DNA of 64,000 nucleotides from CAISKJ01 sp046351555 (GCA_046351555.1 JAXLYI010000011.1:1-64000), one strand, 5' to 3'. Numbered from the stretch's first letter, positions 51,477 through 59,624 are shown. Translations and numbers: made by a program. The notes: generated by a model from the sequence alone, not told the origin.

Positions 51477-51966
51477 ATGGCGACGGGGCCGCACAGGACG
51501 AGGGTGGGGGTGGTTCAGATCGCGGTGCGGCCCGCGGCGTTCTACGGGCAGTCACGACTGGCCCCACCCGGTGAAGATCGCAGTGCTCCACCACCCGGTG
51601 TCGCCGCTGCCCGACACGGAGGTGGCGCGCTTCGGCGGGCTCCTCAACGCGGGGGCGGTAAAGGAGGCGCTGCTGGCGAAGGGCTTCCACCTGGTGCTGC
51701 ACGGGCACGTTCACCGCGGGTGGTTCGCGCAGGAGCGGCAGTGGGGCGCCGACGGCGCGCCGCGCACGCTCGCGGTCGCCTCGGCGCCGACGCTCGGGAG
51801 CCGCGAGACGGCGAAGGACCAGGGCTTCAACGAGATCGAGGTTGCGCGCGACTACGGCGACGACGGCCGCGCGCACTACCGGGTGGCGGTGCGCCGGTAC
51901 GTCCGCGACAACGCAACGTGGCGCGCCGACGGCGCGGAGATGACGCTCGACCCCATCCCCGCGTAG
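51477..51966 (+). pseudogene. Remnant of a calcineurin-like metallophosphoesterase
   Basis: Only the C-terminal part of the enzyme is readable: VKIAVLHHPVSPLPDTEVARF, then FHLVLHGHVHRGWFAQE, whose GHVH is the last metal-binding motif of calcineurin-like phosphoesterases, then a beta-rich end. The required N-terminal motifs (D-x-H, GDxxD, GNHE) are absent. Upstream, a plausible continuation (TRVGVVQIAVRPAAFYGQ) lies in a different frame, implying a frameshift at about 51550. Immediately before that lies the palindromic heptamer element. A catalytic product is very unlikely. Confidence 0.65.
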
Positions 51967-51998
51967 CGCGCGTCGAGGTGCGCCGCCCTTCGCGTCGC

Positions 51999-52265
51999 CT
52001 ACTCCGCGGCGTCGGCGCGGTCGACCGCCGGGAGGTGCGCGAAGTGGCGCCCGCCGACGAAGCCGATCAGGGGGTACTCCCGCTCGGCCGCGCGGTCGCG
52101 GTCGTCCATCGCGGCGAGCGTGTTGGCGATCACCTCGCGGTCGTCCTCGTTCAGCGCTTCGCCGTCGACGCGGTCGATCACCACGCGGGCCCGGTAGCCC
52201 CCTCGCGCGAGCGTCTCCCCCAGGGCTCCGGGGGCCGCGGCGACATGCTCCTTGGGATCGCTCAT
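51999..52265 (-). CDS. Orphan 88-residue protein coupled to HNH gene
   Basis: An 88-residue protein without signal peptide: MSDPKEHVAAAPGALGETLA, then a beta-strand/charged section (YRARVVIDRVDGEALNEDD, NTLAAMDDRDRAAEREYPLIGFVGGRHFAHLP). No known family. Its ATG overlaps the stop of the HNH gene (ATGA), so it is made in fixed proportion to the nuclease and could be an accessory or inhibitor of it; that is only inference from layout. Confidence 0.6.
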   Translation of the reverse strand: MSDPKEHVAAAPGALGETLARGGYRARVVIDRVDGEALNEDDREVIANTLAAMDDRDRAAEREYPLIGFVGGRHFAHLPAVDRADAAE

Positions 52266-52588
52266 GGTCTCTGCTCCGTTGGGAGGGGGCGCGCGCACTG
52301 CGCGAGCACCCGGGCCACCATCGAGGTGGTGTCCCGACCGTATCGCTCCCGCAGGTAGACCGCAAAGGTCGCCAGGTTCATGTCGCGCTTCAGGCTGTTG
52401 CAGTAGCCGCACGCCGGGACGAGGTTGGACGGCGCGTCGGGCTCGCCGCGCGCCGTGCTCAGCGGGTCTTCGAACCACGCGAGCGGCGTCACGTGATCGA
52501 CCGTCAGCGGCAACCTCCGCAAGCAGTACGCGCACGAGCCGCCGCCACGCAATCGAACCGCCTGCGCCAGCCGCTCCGAGATCGCCAC
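52262..52588 (-). CDS. HNH-family nuclease
   Basis: A 108-residue single-domain protein. The zinc-supported HNH fold is complete: CAYC (Cys19, Cys22), VDHVTPLAWFED with the Asp-His pair (31-32), the middle asparagine in APSNLVPAC (55) and CGYCN (Cys60, Cys63, Asn64). Such free-standing HNH proteins nick or cut DNA without strong specificity, and appear in phage, mobile and defence settings. GTG start. The 32-bp tandem repeats lie directly upstream, where the promoter should be. Coupled downstream gene of 88 residues. Confidence 0.85.
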   Translation of the reverse strand: MAISERLAQAVRLRGGGSCAYCLRRLPLTVDHVTPLAWFEDPLSTARGEPDAPSNLVPACGYCNSLKRDMNLATFAVYLRERYGRDTTSMVARVLAQCARPLPTEQRP

Positions 52589-52649
52589 GTCGGCTTCGTA
52601 TCACGTCTGGCGCGCCACCGGAGCCCCGCCCGAAACCGACGGTTTTCCT

Positions 52650-52796
52650 GGAGTTGCCTCCGTCTCCCTCGCGCGCCCGCCGGAGTTGCCTCCGTCTCCC
52701 CCGCGCGGTCGCCGGAGACGTCTCCGTCTCTCTCTCGCGGTCGCCGGAGACGTCTCCGTCTCTCTCGCGCGCCCGCCGGAGACGTCTCCGGCGCCC
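52650..52796. repeat. Tandem array of 32-bp units centred on GGAGACGTCTCC
   Basis: Four complete 32-bp units (starts 52650, 52682, 52714, 52746) and a partial fifth at 52778. Units 3-5 begin with the perfect 12-bp palindrome GGAGACGTCTCC; units 1-2 have GGAGTTGCCTCC, palindromic only in the outer GGAG/CTCC. The rest of each unit is pyrimidine-rich then CGCG-rich (CGTCTCYCTCGCGCG, then GYCGCC). The array fills the 216-nt gap between the 3' end of the 242-residue gene and the start of the HNH gene. Spacer-free, so not CRISPR. Confidence 0.92.
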
Positions 52797-52804
52797 TGCG
52801 CGCG

Positions 52805-53533
52805 TCAGGCGACCTTCTTCTCGGCCTTGGCCTTCTTCGCGCGGCGGCGGGCGTCGGCGTCGGCCGCGGACTGGGCGGCGGCCTCCTTCTGGTAGAGCGC
52901 GATCACCTCGTGGAGCCGGTCGCCCTCGGGGGCGACGCCGACGATGGTGGCGGCGAGCTTCGCGAAGGCGGCGTGCCAGGCGTCCGAGAGGTGCTCGAGG
53001 TCGGCGCCGTCGGGGCCCGTCGCGGCGACGCCGTAGGGGCCGAGGATCGCCTCCAGGAAGTCGACCGTGCTGCCGAAGCCGAGGGCCTCGACGTGGTCGT
53101 TGGCGGCCTCGCCCCGGAGCGCGCGGACGACGGCGCGCATCGCGTCGTACTGGAGGTTCATCGGCTTGCGGGTGAAGCCGATGCCGCGGGGGAAGGCGAG
53201 CGAGAGCAGGGAGCTCGCCGCGTGGAAGCGCGTCTGCGCCTCCGGGTCGAGGGGCACGATGGGCTGCGCGAAGGTCTGCACCACGCCCTGGAGCGTGCTG
53301 AACGCGCCGCCGTACGCCCGGTCGGCCCCGTTGTCGACGGTGAGCTTCGGCGCCGCCGAGACCCCCGCGAGCGCGCGGTGCGCGGTGGTGAACTCGCCCG
53401 CCCGCGCCACCAGCACCTCGGGGCGCTTGCGCTTCGGCGCCGTCTCCGTCTGGAGGATCAGGAGCATCTGCTCCCCCGCGTACCGCTGCCGCGCGATCGT
53501 CAGCCGTTGAATCGACAGGATGTTGGTCGTCAT
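52805..53533 (-). CDS. Orphan 242-residue soluble protein
   Basis: A protein of 242 residues with a strong ribosome site (AAGGAG, 6 nt before the ATG). It begins MTTNILSIQRLTIARQRYAGEQM, continues with mixed alpha/beta sequence (LTVDNGADRAYGGAFSTLQGV, GFTRKPMNLQYDAMRAVVRAL) and ends in a lysine/alanine-rich helix (DARRRAKKAKAEKKVA) that may bind nucleic acid. No recognised family, no signal peptide. A longer frame upstream runs into the palindromic element and is not credible. Confidence 0.65.
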   Translation of the reverse strand: MTTNILSIQRLTIARQRYAGEQMLLILQTETAPKRKRPEVLVARAGEFTTAHRALAGVSAAPKLTVDNGADRAYGGAFSTLQGVVQTFAQPIVPLDPEAQTRFHAASSLLSLAFPRGIGFTRKPMNLQYDAMRAVVRALRGEAANDHVEALGFGSTVDFLEAILGPYGVAATGPDGADLEHLSDAWHAAFAKLAATIVGVAPEGDRLHEVIALYQKEAAAQSAADADARRRAKKAKAEKKVA

Positions 53534-53763
53534 CGCCGCTCCTTCCGTGGTCGTCTCCGTCGATCGATACGCCCACGGCCGAGCTCGACGCCAGCGCCGC
53601 GCGAAGGCCCCGCGCACGTGTCTGGGCCCGCGACAACGTCCGCGCGTCGATGCCCGCGCCTCGCACACGAGCGCACTACGGTTGACACGCGCGAGACGAT
53701 GCGATCCGCCCCCCGTGCGAGGCGTCACGCCTTGTGCGCCAATGCCCTCGTACTCGAGGTTTT

Positions 53764-54053
53764 CCGCTCGCCGAGCCTCGCGGCCTCCATCCCCCGCTCG
53801 CCGAGCCTCGCGCGTTGACCCCTTCCCCCGGCGCAAAGCCGCCAGGGAAAGGGGCACTGTCGCGACCGGGACGCGTCGGCGTCTGGCCCTCGTGGCGTCT
53901 CGGCGTCTGGTTCGCGTGGCGTTTCGGTGGCCCGGCGTCGGTGGGTCCTCGTTGTGACAGTGCCCCTTTCCCTGGCGGCTTTGCGCCGGGGGAAGGGGTC
54001 AACGCGCGAGGCTCGGCGAGCGGGGGATGGAGGCCGCGAGGCTCGGCGAGCGG
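53764..54053. repeat. 290-bp palindromic element, copy A (98-bp perfect arms)
   Basis: Positions 53764-53861 are exactly the reverse complement of 53956-54053, with a 94-bp centre. Each arm holds two copies, 30 bp apart, of the motif CGCTCGCCGAGCCTCGCG. The centre carries two degenerate 24-bp repeats (GGCGTCTGG..., GTGGCGTYTC). A second copy lies at 59.5 kb. It occupies most of the 588-nt gap between two co-oriented genes; the remaining ~230 nt before it show nothing I can name apart from a lone TTGACA. Confidence 0.95.
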
Positions 54054-54121
54054 GGACGGACGCAGGACGCATGCGGGGGATCACCGCGAACCCCTGGGCG
54101 ACGCGCGACGGGCGGGTGACC

Positions 54122-55006
54122 TCAGCGACGGGGCTTCTCGCCGACCTCTTCCGCGAGGTACGCGAGGATCACCTCGTCGAGCGAGCGCTCGCTCACCAGG
54201 CGCTCGCCGAACACCGCCCCGACGCGCGGCGCGGGCGCGGGCGTGCGCTTGTCGGGGCGCGCCACCGGCCCCGCGGGCGTCGGGGTGGGTGAGGCGGCGG
54301 GCGCGCTCGATGCTGCGGCGGCGAGTGTGGGCTGGCCGAGCGGCGCGGTGGTGGTCGCGCGCTGCGGCGGCGGGCGGAGCGGGGGCGGGCCGCTCGGGGC
54401 CGCGCCGAGGGGAGGGGACGTGCGCGTCGGGGCCGCGGGCCAGCCCTGCGACTGGCGGGGGTTGGCGCGCGGCGCGGTCATCGTGGCGGCGGGCTGGAGC
54501 GGCGGCGGCGCGGCGGGGATCGGCGTCGGCGGCGTCGGCGCGGACGCGGGCGCTTCGTCGACGAAGGAGCTCTCGTCGAGCTCGATGAGGTCGTCGGCCT
54601 CGACCGGCGCGGCCTCGGCGGTGGGCGAGGGGGACGCCGTCGCGGAGGGGGCGGCCGCGGCCTTGAGGTCGTTCGTGTTGGTGGTGGTCGGCAGGGTGTC
54701 GGCGAGCGACGGGGTGCGCGCGGTCACCTCCATCTGGTCGTCGTACACGCCGTCGCGCAAGGCGATGAACATCGCCTTGTGCTGGTCCTGCATGAGCTTC
54801 TTCACCTGCGTCTGCAGGTCGGCGGACTCGAGCCGGTCGGCGTAGGAGGTCTTGACGCTCTTGATGATCCGCCCGCCGTCGGCGAAGAGGTGGGTGATCA
54901 CGTGGGGCTTCGCGACGCCGGAGTCCTCCGTCTGGATGTGGAAGACCTTGCCCTTGTGCCGGACGTTGGTGTTGTACCCGAGGAGCGGGGACTGGGTCTT
55001 CGCCAT
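54122..55006 (-). CDS. Conserved-looking protein with long Pro/Ala linker
   Basis: A 294-residue protein. The N-terminal domain (residues 1-95) looks well folded: LLGYNTNVRHKGKVFHIQTEDSG, PHVITHLFADGGRIIKSVKTSYAD and KLMQDQHKAMFIALRDGVYDD; I believe this phrase recurs in myxobacterial proteins of unknown function. A disordered Pro/Ala/Thr linker (about 95-260) leads to a short C-terminal helix (ERLVSERSLDEVILAYLAEE). This layout, two ends joined by a long flexible tether, suggests a scaffold or adaptor. Palindromic element copy A lies 69 nt past its stop and may end its transcript. Confidence 0.7.
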   Translation of the reverse strand: MAKTQSPLLGYNTNVRHKGKVFHIQTEDSGVAKPHVITHLFADGGRIIKSVKTSYADRLESADLQTQVKKLMQDQHKAMFIALRDGVYDDQMEVTARTPSLADTLPTTTNTNDLKAAAAPSATASPSPTAEAAPVEADDLIELDESSFVDEAPASAPTPPTPIPAAPPPLQPAATMTAPRANPRQSQGWPAAPTRTSPPLGAAPSGPPPLRPPPQRATTTAPLGQPTLAAAASSAPAASPTPTPAGPVARPDKRTPAPAPRVGAVFGERLVSERSLDEVILAYLAEEVGEKPRR

Positions 55007-55119
55007 GCGGCGCCTCTCGTCAGAGATCGCGCGCCGGACTCCGCCGACGCGTCGGGCCCGACACTAGACCATCGCGCGCCCCGGCGACACGCCCTTCGCC
55101 GGGCGCGACCGGGAACCGT

Positions 55120-55383
55120 TCACCGCACGGCCTCCGACGCCACCGCGGCCACCGCGTAGCCCGCCACGGCCAGCACCCAGAGCGCGGGCCCCAGCCGGTC
55201 GCCGTGGTGCCAGTTGGTCGTCACCGGCAGCGCCCACGCCGCCGCGCCCGCCGCGCCCCGCTTCCGCGCGCGCGCCACCTGCGAGACGTGCTCCACCACC
55301 CACAGCCCCGCCGCGAGCGACCGGGCCAGCCACAGGGCGATTGCGAACGTCACGGCGACACCTCGCAGCCACTCTACCCCCAA
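55120..55383 (-). CDS. Small two-helix membrane protein
   Basis: An 87-residue protein with two hydrophobic helices (VTFAIALWLARSLAAGLWVV and ALWVLAVAGYAVAAVASEA) joined by a basic loop (ARARKRGAAGAAA). Start uncertain: TTG at the given position, or GTG ten codons later at VTFAIA. Divergent from the MerR gene across a 71-nt gap. No family recognised. Confidence 0.5.
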   Translation of the reverse strand: MGVEWLRGVAVTFAIALWLARSLAAGLWVVEHVSQVARARKRGAAGAAAWALPVTTNWHHGDRLGPALWVLAVAGYAVAAVASEAVR

Positions 55384-55418
55384 CCGCCGTCCGCAGGGTG
55401 CGCGCCATGGGTGGTTAC

Positions 55419-55447
55419 TTGACAGTGGTGGTGTCGTGTCTTACGAG
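55419..55447 (+). promoter_or_regulatory. Promoter-like hexamers for the MerR gene
   Basis: A perfect TTGACA (55419-55424), a 17-nt spacer and a weak TACGAG (three of six to the -10 consensus). Transcription would start about where the chosen GTG begins, so the message would be leaderless or nearly so. The poor -10 may be compensated by the regulator itself. Confidence 0.4.
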
Positions 55448-55454
55448 ACCCTCC

Positions 55455-55934
55455 GTGGAAGCGCGGCGCCCCTCGCGGTGGAAGCTCGACGAACTCGCGC
55501 AGCGCGCCGGCGTCTCGCCGCGGACGGTGCGGTACTACGTGCAGCGGGGCCTGGTCCCAGCGCCGGAGTTCCGCGGGCCCGACACGGCGTACACCGACGA
55601 TCACCTGACGCGGCTCCGCGCCATCCGCGCGCTGCAGGAGCGCCACCTGCCGCTCGACGCGATCGAGGCCGCGCTGGCGAACCGCACGACCGCGGACATC
55701 GCGCGCATCGCGTCGGGCGAGGCGCTGCCCGAGGGCGTCGGCGCGGCGGTGACGGGCGCGACGTCGGCGCCGGCGCGCGAGCCCGAGCGCGCGACGACGG
55801 ACGCCGAGCCGGCGCGCTGGCTGCGGTACGTGCTGGCGCCGGGGGTGGAGCTGCACGTCGACGAGTCTGCAGGTGACGAGGCGCGCGCGCTGGCCGACGC
55901 GCTCCGCCGCGAGGCCGCCCGACGCGTGGGGTGA
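55455..55934 (+). CDS. MerR-family transcriptional regulator
   Basis: A 159-residue protein with an N-terminal winged-helix MerR DNA-binding domain: WKLDELAQRAGVSPRTVRYYVQRGLVPAP is the recognition helix-turn-helix, followed by AYTDDHLTRLRAIRALQERHLPLDAIEAAL. The C-terminal ~85 residues are an Ala/Glu/Arg-rich effector region with no cysteine, so it is not a metal sensor of the MerR/CueR type. I chose GTG at VEARRPSRW because it directly precedes the domain; an ATG 16 codons upstream would place the TTGACA inside the gene. Confidence 0.85.
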   Translation: MEARRPSRWKLDELAQRAGVSPRTVRYYVQRGLVPAPEFRGPDTAYTDDHLTRLRAIRALQERHLPLDAIEAALANRTTADIARIASGEALPEGVGAAVTGATSAPAREPERATTDAEPARWLRYVLAPGVELHVDESAGDEARALADALRREAARRVG

Positions 55935-55948
55935 GGGCGCGCCGCAGG

Positions 55949-56207
55949 GACAGAAGCCCCTCGCGTTGCTCGCGACCCCTTCCTGTCCCTCGACAGGAGG
56001 CCCTCCCGATCGGTCGTGACCCCCTCCTGTCCCTCGACAGGAGGCCCTCCCATCGAACGCGACCCCGTCCTGTTCCTCGACGGACGCCCCTCGGACGCGT
56101 TGGGGGTGGCGCTTGTCCGCGGACAGACGCCCCTCGCGTCGGCTGCGACCCCGTCCTGTCCGTCGACAGGAGCCCCTCGGACGCGTCGTGACCCCGGTCT
56201 GTCCGTT
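55949..56207. repeat. Six tandem 43-44-bp repeats with hairpin at each junction
   Basis: Units start at 55949, 55992, 56036, 56079, 56122 and 56165 with GACAG or GACGG. Consensus of the start is GACAGGAGSCCCTC, then a variable middle, then GACCCCGTCCTGTCC. At most junctions TCCTGTC and GACAGGA form a 7-bp stem around a 4-nt loop. Because units are 43 or 44 bp, no frame is preserved, so the array is not coding. It lies between the MerR stop and the ribosome site of the next gene (345-nt gap). Confidence 0.92.
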
Positions 56208-56279
56208 CGCGGGCGGGACAATGCTCAAGCGCCGCCGCACCCCCGCCGATGGAAACGCCAGAAGGAACGAGGCACACCG

Positions 56280-57119
56280 ATGAAGCTCTTTCAAGACGGC
56301 GACGGATGGGACGCGCAGCGACGGGTGGTGCTCCACATGCTCGCGACGCTGCTCGCGTGCGGGGCGCACCCGGCGGAGGTGGAGCAGCTCCAACACCAGC
56401 TCGCCCGCTGGCGCGCGATCGAGCTCCAGCGGCAGGAGGCCGACAACGCCTCCGTCATCGCCAACGCGCGCGTCGCGTGGGTCAACGACGACCTCGACGA
56501 GGTGACGACGGTGTTCGCCGCGCAGCTCCTCATCGACTGCGGGCGCGACCGGTCGCACCCGACGTACGCCCGCTTCTTCCCCGAGTCGGTCACGGCGATC
56601 ACCGTGAAGGGGCTCGACGCGCAGCTCCAGGAGATGAAGGACTTCCCGCTCTTCGGCGAGGAGATCAAGCTCCCCGAAGCCAGCGCGAAGGGGCTCACGG
56701 TGGTGCTCCGTGCGATGGCCGACGGCCGCGCCGCGCTCGACGCCCGCGAGGAGGCCGAGCGCGAGGCCGCCCGCGTGTCCGTCGCCCAGGGCGCCTGGCG
56801 CGAGGAGGCCAACACCGCGCGCCGCGCCATCGACACCGCCCTCCAGGCCCACGCCACGAAGAACTCCCTGCCGCGCAGCTACCCCGAGCGCTTCCACCGC
56901 CCCGCGTACGAGAAGCCCGCGAAGAAGAAGGCGGCCACCCCGCCCGCCCAGCCCACGCAGCCCACGCACGCGCAGCCCGCCGACCCGGTGGCCGCGCTCT
57001 CGCCGCACGACCAGGTGCTCGCGCTCTCCGACGTGGTGCTCCGCGGGCTCGCCGACGACTTCGTCGCGTCGCTCCCCACCAACGTGCAGGCGATCGTCCG
57101 CGCCCGCCGCGCCCGCTGA
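56280..57119 (+). CDS. Orphan 279-residue soluble protein
   Basis: A 279-residue protein with a good ribosome site (GAAGGAAC). The first 220 residues are mostly helical (VLHMLATLLACGAHPAEVEQL, LARWRAIELQRQEADNASVI, LDAREEAEREAARVSVAQGAW, the last a likely coiled coil). Then comes a Lys/Pro/Gln-rich linker (KPAKKKAATPPAQPTQP) and a small C-terminal helical segment (VLALSDVVLRGLADDFVASL). No recognised family. The 43-44-bp array lies directly upstream, so its hairpins could influence this gene. Confidence 0.65.
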   Translation: MKLFQDGDGWDAQRRVVLHMLATLLACGAHPAEVEQLQHQLARWRAIELQRQEADNASVIANARVAWVNDDLDEVTTVFAAQLLIDCGRDRSHPTYARFFPESVTAITVKGLDAQLQEMKDFPLFGEEIKLPEASAKGLTVVLRAMADGRAALDAREEAEREAARVSVAQGAWREEANTARRAIDTALQAHATKNSLPRSYPERFHRPAYEKPAKKKAATPPAQPTQPTHAQPADPVAALSPHDQVLALSDVVLRGLADDFVASLPTNVQAIVRARRAR

Positions 57120-57202
57120 ACGACACCCCGCCCGCGCCCCCCGCGCGGTATCGTCCCGCTTCCTTACGCGCTTCCCCTCCACTCCCCGCAGCCCGCCGCC
57201 CG

Positions 57203-57499
57203 ATGCCCACCATCGTCTTCGAACGCACCCGCCTCGCCGTCGAGCGCCCCGACGGCGCCCGCGTGGTCGACGTGTGCGACGACGACCTCCGCGCCGGCGT
57301 CCCCTTCGCCTGCCGCCACGCCAACTGCGGCACGTGCCGCGTCCGCGTCTCCGAGGGCGCCGCGCTCTGCGAGCCGCCCGACGTCGACGAGCTCGCGCTG
57401 CTCGAGGGCCGCTTCCACGACCCGCCCGACGTGCGCCTCGCCTGCCAGCTCGTCGTGCGCCCGGGCCCCGGCACCGTGCGCCTCCGGGTGCTGCTCTAA
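57203..57499 (+). CDS. Plant-type [2Fe-2S] ferredoxin
   Basis: A 98-residue ferredoxin. The cluster ligands are in FACRHANCGTCRVRV (three cysteines spaced C-x4-C-x2-C) and RLACQLVV (fourth), the classic plant/mammal-type arrangement. It lacks an N-terminal extension and is not fused to a reductase. It may feed electrons to an oxygenase or similar enzyme coded elsewhere; no such gene is adjacent. 83 nt after the 279-residue gene. Confidence 0.9.
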   Translation: MPTIVFERTRLAVERPDGARVVDVCDDDLRAGVPFACRHANCGTCRVRVSEGAALCEPPDVDELALLEGRFHDPPDVRLACQLVVRPGPGTVRLRVLL

Positions 57500-57697
57500 C
57501 CTCGTCGTCGCCGGGGAGGGTTCACAGGGGCACCGTCAACGGTTCTTCACAGCCCCCGGACACCCCGCAGGAGCTCTCGGGAAGTGTCGCGGGGTGGCGT
57601 CGGCACGGTGGGTGCTGTAGACCGGACCCGAGCCATCCGCCCGCCCCTCGCCCGGTGGATGGCAAAACTCTTCCCCGCTCCGATCCGGAGGCCGACG

Positions 57698-58675
57698 ATG
57701 CGCAGACTGACCCACGCCTTCTCCATGATGTCCCTGGCCGCGACCTTCGGGGCCGTCCTGACCGGGTGTCCGGTGTGGGACGACGACGGCTCCGACCGCG
57801 GCCGCCCGGACTCCGGGGTGCCGGTCGACAACGGCCCGCCCCCGGTCACCTCCTGCACCACCCACGCGAACTGCCCCGGCGGCTACTGCCTCAACAACCG
57901 CTGCACCACCGCGCTGACCTGCAGCGCCGGCTCCGTCTGCCCGAGCGGCTTCGCCTGCGACGCCCGCGGCCTCTGCATCCCCGGGTGCAGCACCAACGCC
58001 GACTGCGCCGCCGTCGCCGCGGGCCTCGTCTGCGACACGAACACGCGGCAGTGCACCCCCGGCGGCCGCTGCACCACCGACGCGCAGTGCGCCTCCACCC
58101 CGGCCACGCCCGTGTGCCTCGGCGGGAGCTGCCAGGCCCGCAGCAACCAGTGCCAGTTCGACTACCAGTGCACCGGCAGCGGGCAGGCGTGCGTCGACGG
58201 CCGCTGCGTGGTGGGCTGCACCTCCGCCGCCCAGTGCGCCGCGGGCCAGCAGTGCACCGCCGGCCGCTGCGCGTACCCGACGACGGGCTCCTGCGCGACG
58301 CCCTGCGCGAGCGGCCAGCTCTGCGTGAGCGGCGTGTGCCTCCGCACCTGCACCAGCGACGCGGCCTGCGGGACGGGCTTCATGTGCGACAACGGCGTGT
58401 GCCGCGTCGACACGCGCCCGCGGCCCTTCTGCACGATGGACTCGCAGTGCAACATGGGGTCGGTCTGCTACAACGGCGCCTGCCGCCGCCAGTGCCCCAA
58501 CCCCGCGGTGACGCCCGACGGGGACTGCATGCGGGTGGACGTTCAGTTCAACCTCTGCCGCGCGGACGGCATGGGCCGCTCGCTCTGCACGAGCACCAAC
58601 GAGGTGATGCCGGAGTGCGCCCGCACCGCCAACTGCGCCGCCGGCCGCGCCTGCGTCAACGCCCGCTGCCAGTGA
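57698..58675 (+). CDS. Cysteine-rich repeat lipoprotein
   Basis: A 325-residue exported lipoprotein (signal ending GAVLTGC, lipobox near residue 20). The mature part has about eight tandem modules of roughly 35 residues with C-x-x-D/N-x-x-C, C-x-x-G-x-C patterns (THANCPGGYCLNNRC, TNADCAAVAAGLVCD, TSAAQCAAGQQCTAGRC, TSDAACGTGFMCDNGVC). This module is also seen in the two lipoproteins at the left end of the window. Probably a disulfide-rich, extended surface protein. The chosen ATG gives the proper signal. Its last 20 nt overlap the convergent lipoprotein gene. Confidence 0.85.
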   Translation: MRRLTHAFSMMSLAATFGAVLTGCPVWDDDGSDRGRPDSGVPVDNGPPPVTSCTTHANCPGGYCLNNRCTTALTCSAGSVCPSGFACDARGLCIPGCSTNADCAAVAAGLVCDTNTRQCTPGGRCTTDAQCASTPATPVCLGGSCQARSNQCQFDYQCTGSGQACVDGRCVVGCTSAAQCAAGQQCTAGRCAYPTTGSCATPCASGQLCVSGVCLRTCTSDAACGTGFMCDNGVCRVDTRPRPFCTMDSQCNMGSVCYNGACRRQCPNPAVTPDGDCMRVDVQFNLCRADGMGRSLCTSTNEVMPECARTANCAAGRACVNARCQ

Positions 58676-59624
58676 CCGCGGCGCCCCGCGCCGACTCCCC
58701 CCCGCGCTGATCGCGCAGCACCACCCACACCGACGACGAAGACGACGCCCCCGGCGTCCAGCGCACCGCAAGCTCCCGCTCTTCGCCGGGGTTCGCGGTG
58801 TCGCGCGGTGAGGCTGTCGTCCCCGACGTGACGTAGAACGACGCTGACAGCGCCTCTCTGCCCCCGTCCGGCAGCGCCTCCGCCGACCCCGCCGCAGGAA
58901 CCACCCGCACCGTCCACGCCCCGCACGCGCCGCCGTCGCAGCCCGGCAGCGTCACCGACGCATCCTCCCCCGACGGAACCATCACCGACGCATCCCCGCG
59001 CGCGAAGCCCCACGTGGCGATGGCGGGCGGCCGGTTGCGCGGGACCGTCTCCGTCACCACCACGCGGCGGAACACCTCCTCCGCGGCCGACCCGTCGTCG
59101 CAGCGCCAGTGCCCGAGCGCGCGGGAGAGCGAAGGGGTCGCGCCGGCGCACGCGGCGACGAGGACGAAGTACGTGCCGGCGGCCGTGAGGGCGGGGGTGG
59201 TGACGGCGGGGCCCTCGCCGAGGTCGACGGCGCGGTCGGCGGTGGGGCACGCGCGGGGGTCGGCGACGTCGCGCTCGGCGCAGAGCTGCCAGCGCGCGCG
59301 GAAGGGGCGGCCGGAGACGGGGTCGACCCACGCGGCGGCGACGCGGGCGGAGGCCCCGGGCGCGACCTCGGGGGTGTCGGTGACGAGCGCCACCACGCGG
59401 AGCGCGCGAATGGAGGAGGGCGACGGGAGCGCCTCGCCCGAGCACCCAGCGGCGGCGAGGAGCGCGAGGAGCGCCGTCCCGTGGCCTCCATCCCCCGCTC
59501 GCCGAGCCTCGCGGCCTCCATCCCCCGCTCGCCGAGCCTCGCGCGTTGCCCCCTTCCCCCGGCGCAGAGCCGCCAGGGGAAGGGGCTCTGTCGCAACCAG
59601 GACGCGCCAGCGTCTGGTGCGCAT
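58656..59624 (-). CDS. Predicted lipoprotein whose 5' end is made of palindromic element B
   Basis: The mature part is clear: GTALLALLAAAGCSGEALP is a signal core and lipobox, followed by a beta-rich ~265-residue domain (LRVVALVTDTPEVAPGASARV, YFVLVAACAG, AIATWGFARGDASV, WVVLRDQRGGE). But no start codon lies in frame just before the signal core. The frame instead continues into the left arm of the palindromic element, which codes the repeated decapeptide REARRAGDGG. The given start is the nearest in-frame ATG, inside the element. Either the element supplies a new start or the gene is silenced. No function recognised. Confidence 0.55.
   Translation of the reverse strand: MRTRRWRVLVATEPLPLAALRRGKGATREARRAGDGGREARRAGDGGHGTALLALLAAAGCSGEALPSPSSIRALRVVALVTDTPEVAPGASARVAAAWVDPVSGRPFRARWQLCAERDVADPRACPTADRAVDLGEGPAVTTPALTAAGTYFVLVAACAGATPSLSRALGHWRCDDGSAAEEVFRRVVVTETVPRNRPPAIATWGFARGDASVMVPSGEDASVTLPGCDGGACGAWTVRVVPAAGSAEALPDGGREALSASFYVTSGTTASPRDTANPGEERELAVRWTPGASSSSSVWVVLRDQRGGESARGAAVTGSGR

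Noticed and set aside
52650..56207. CRISPR array at either tandem-repeat region
   Set aside because: The units follow each other without unique spacers, and there are no cas genes in the window.
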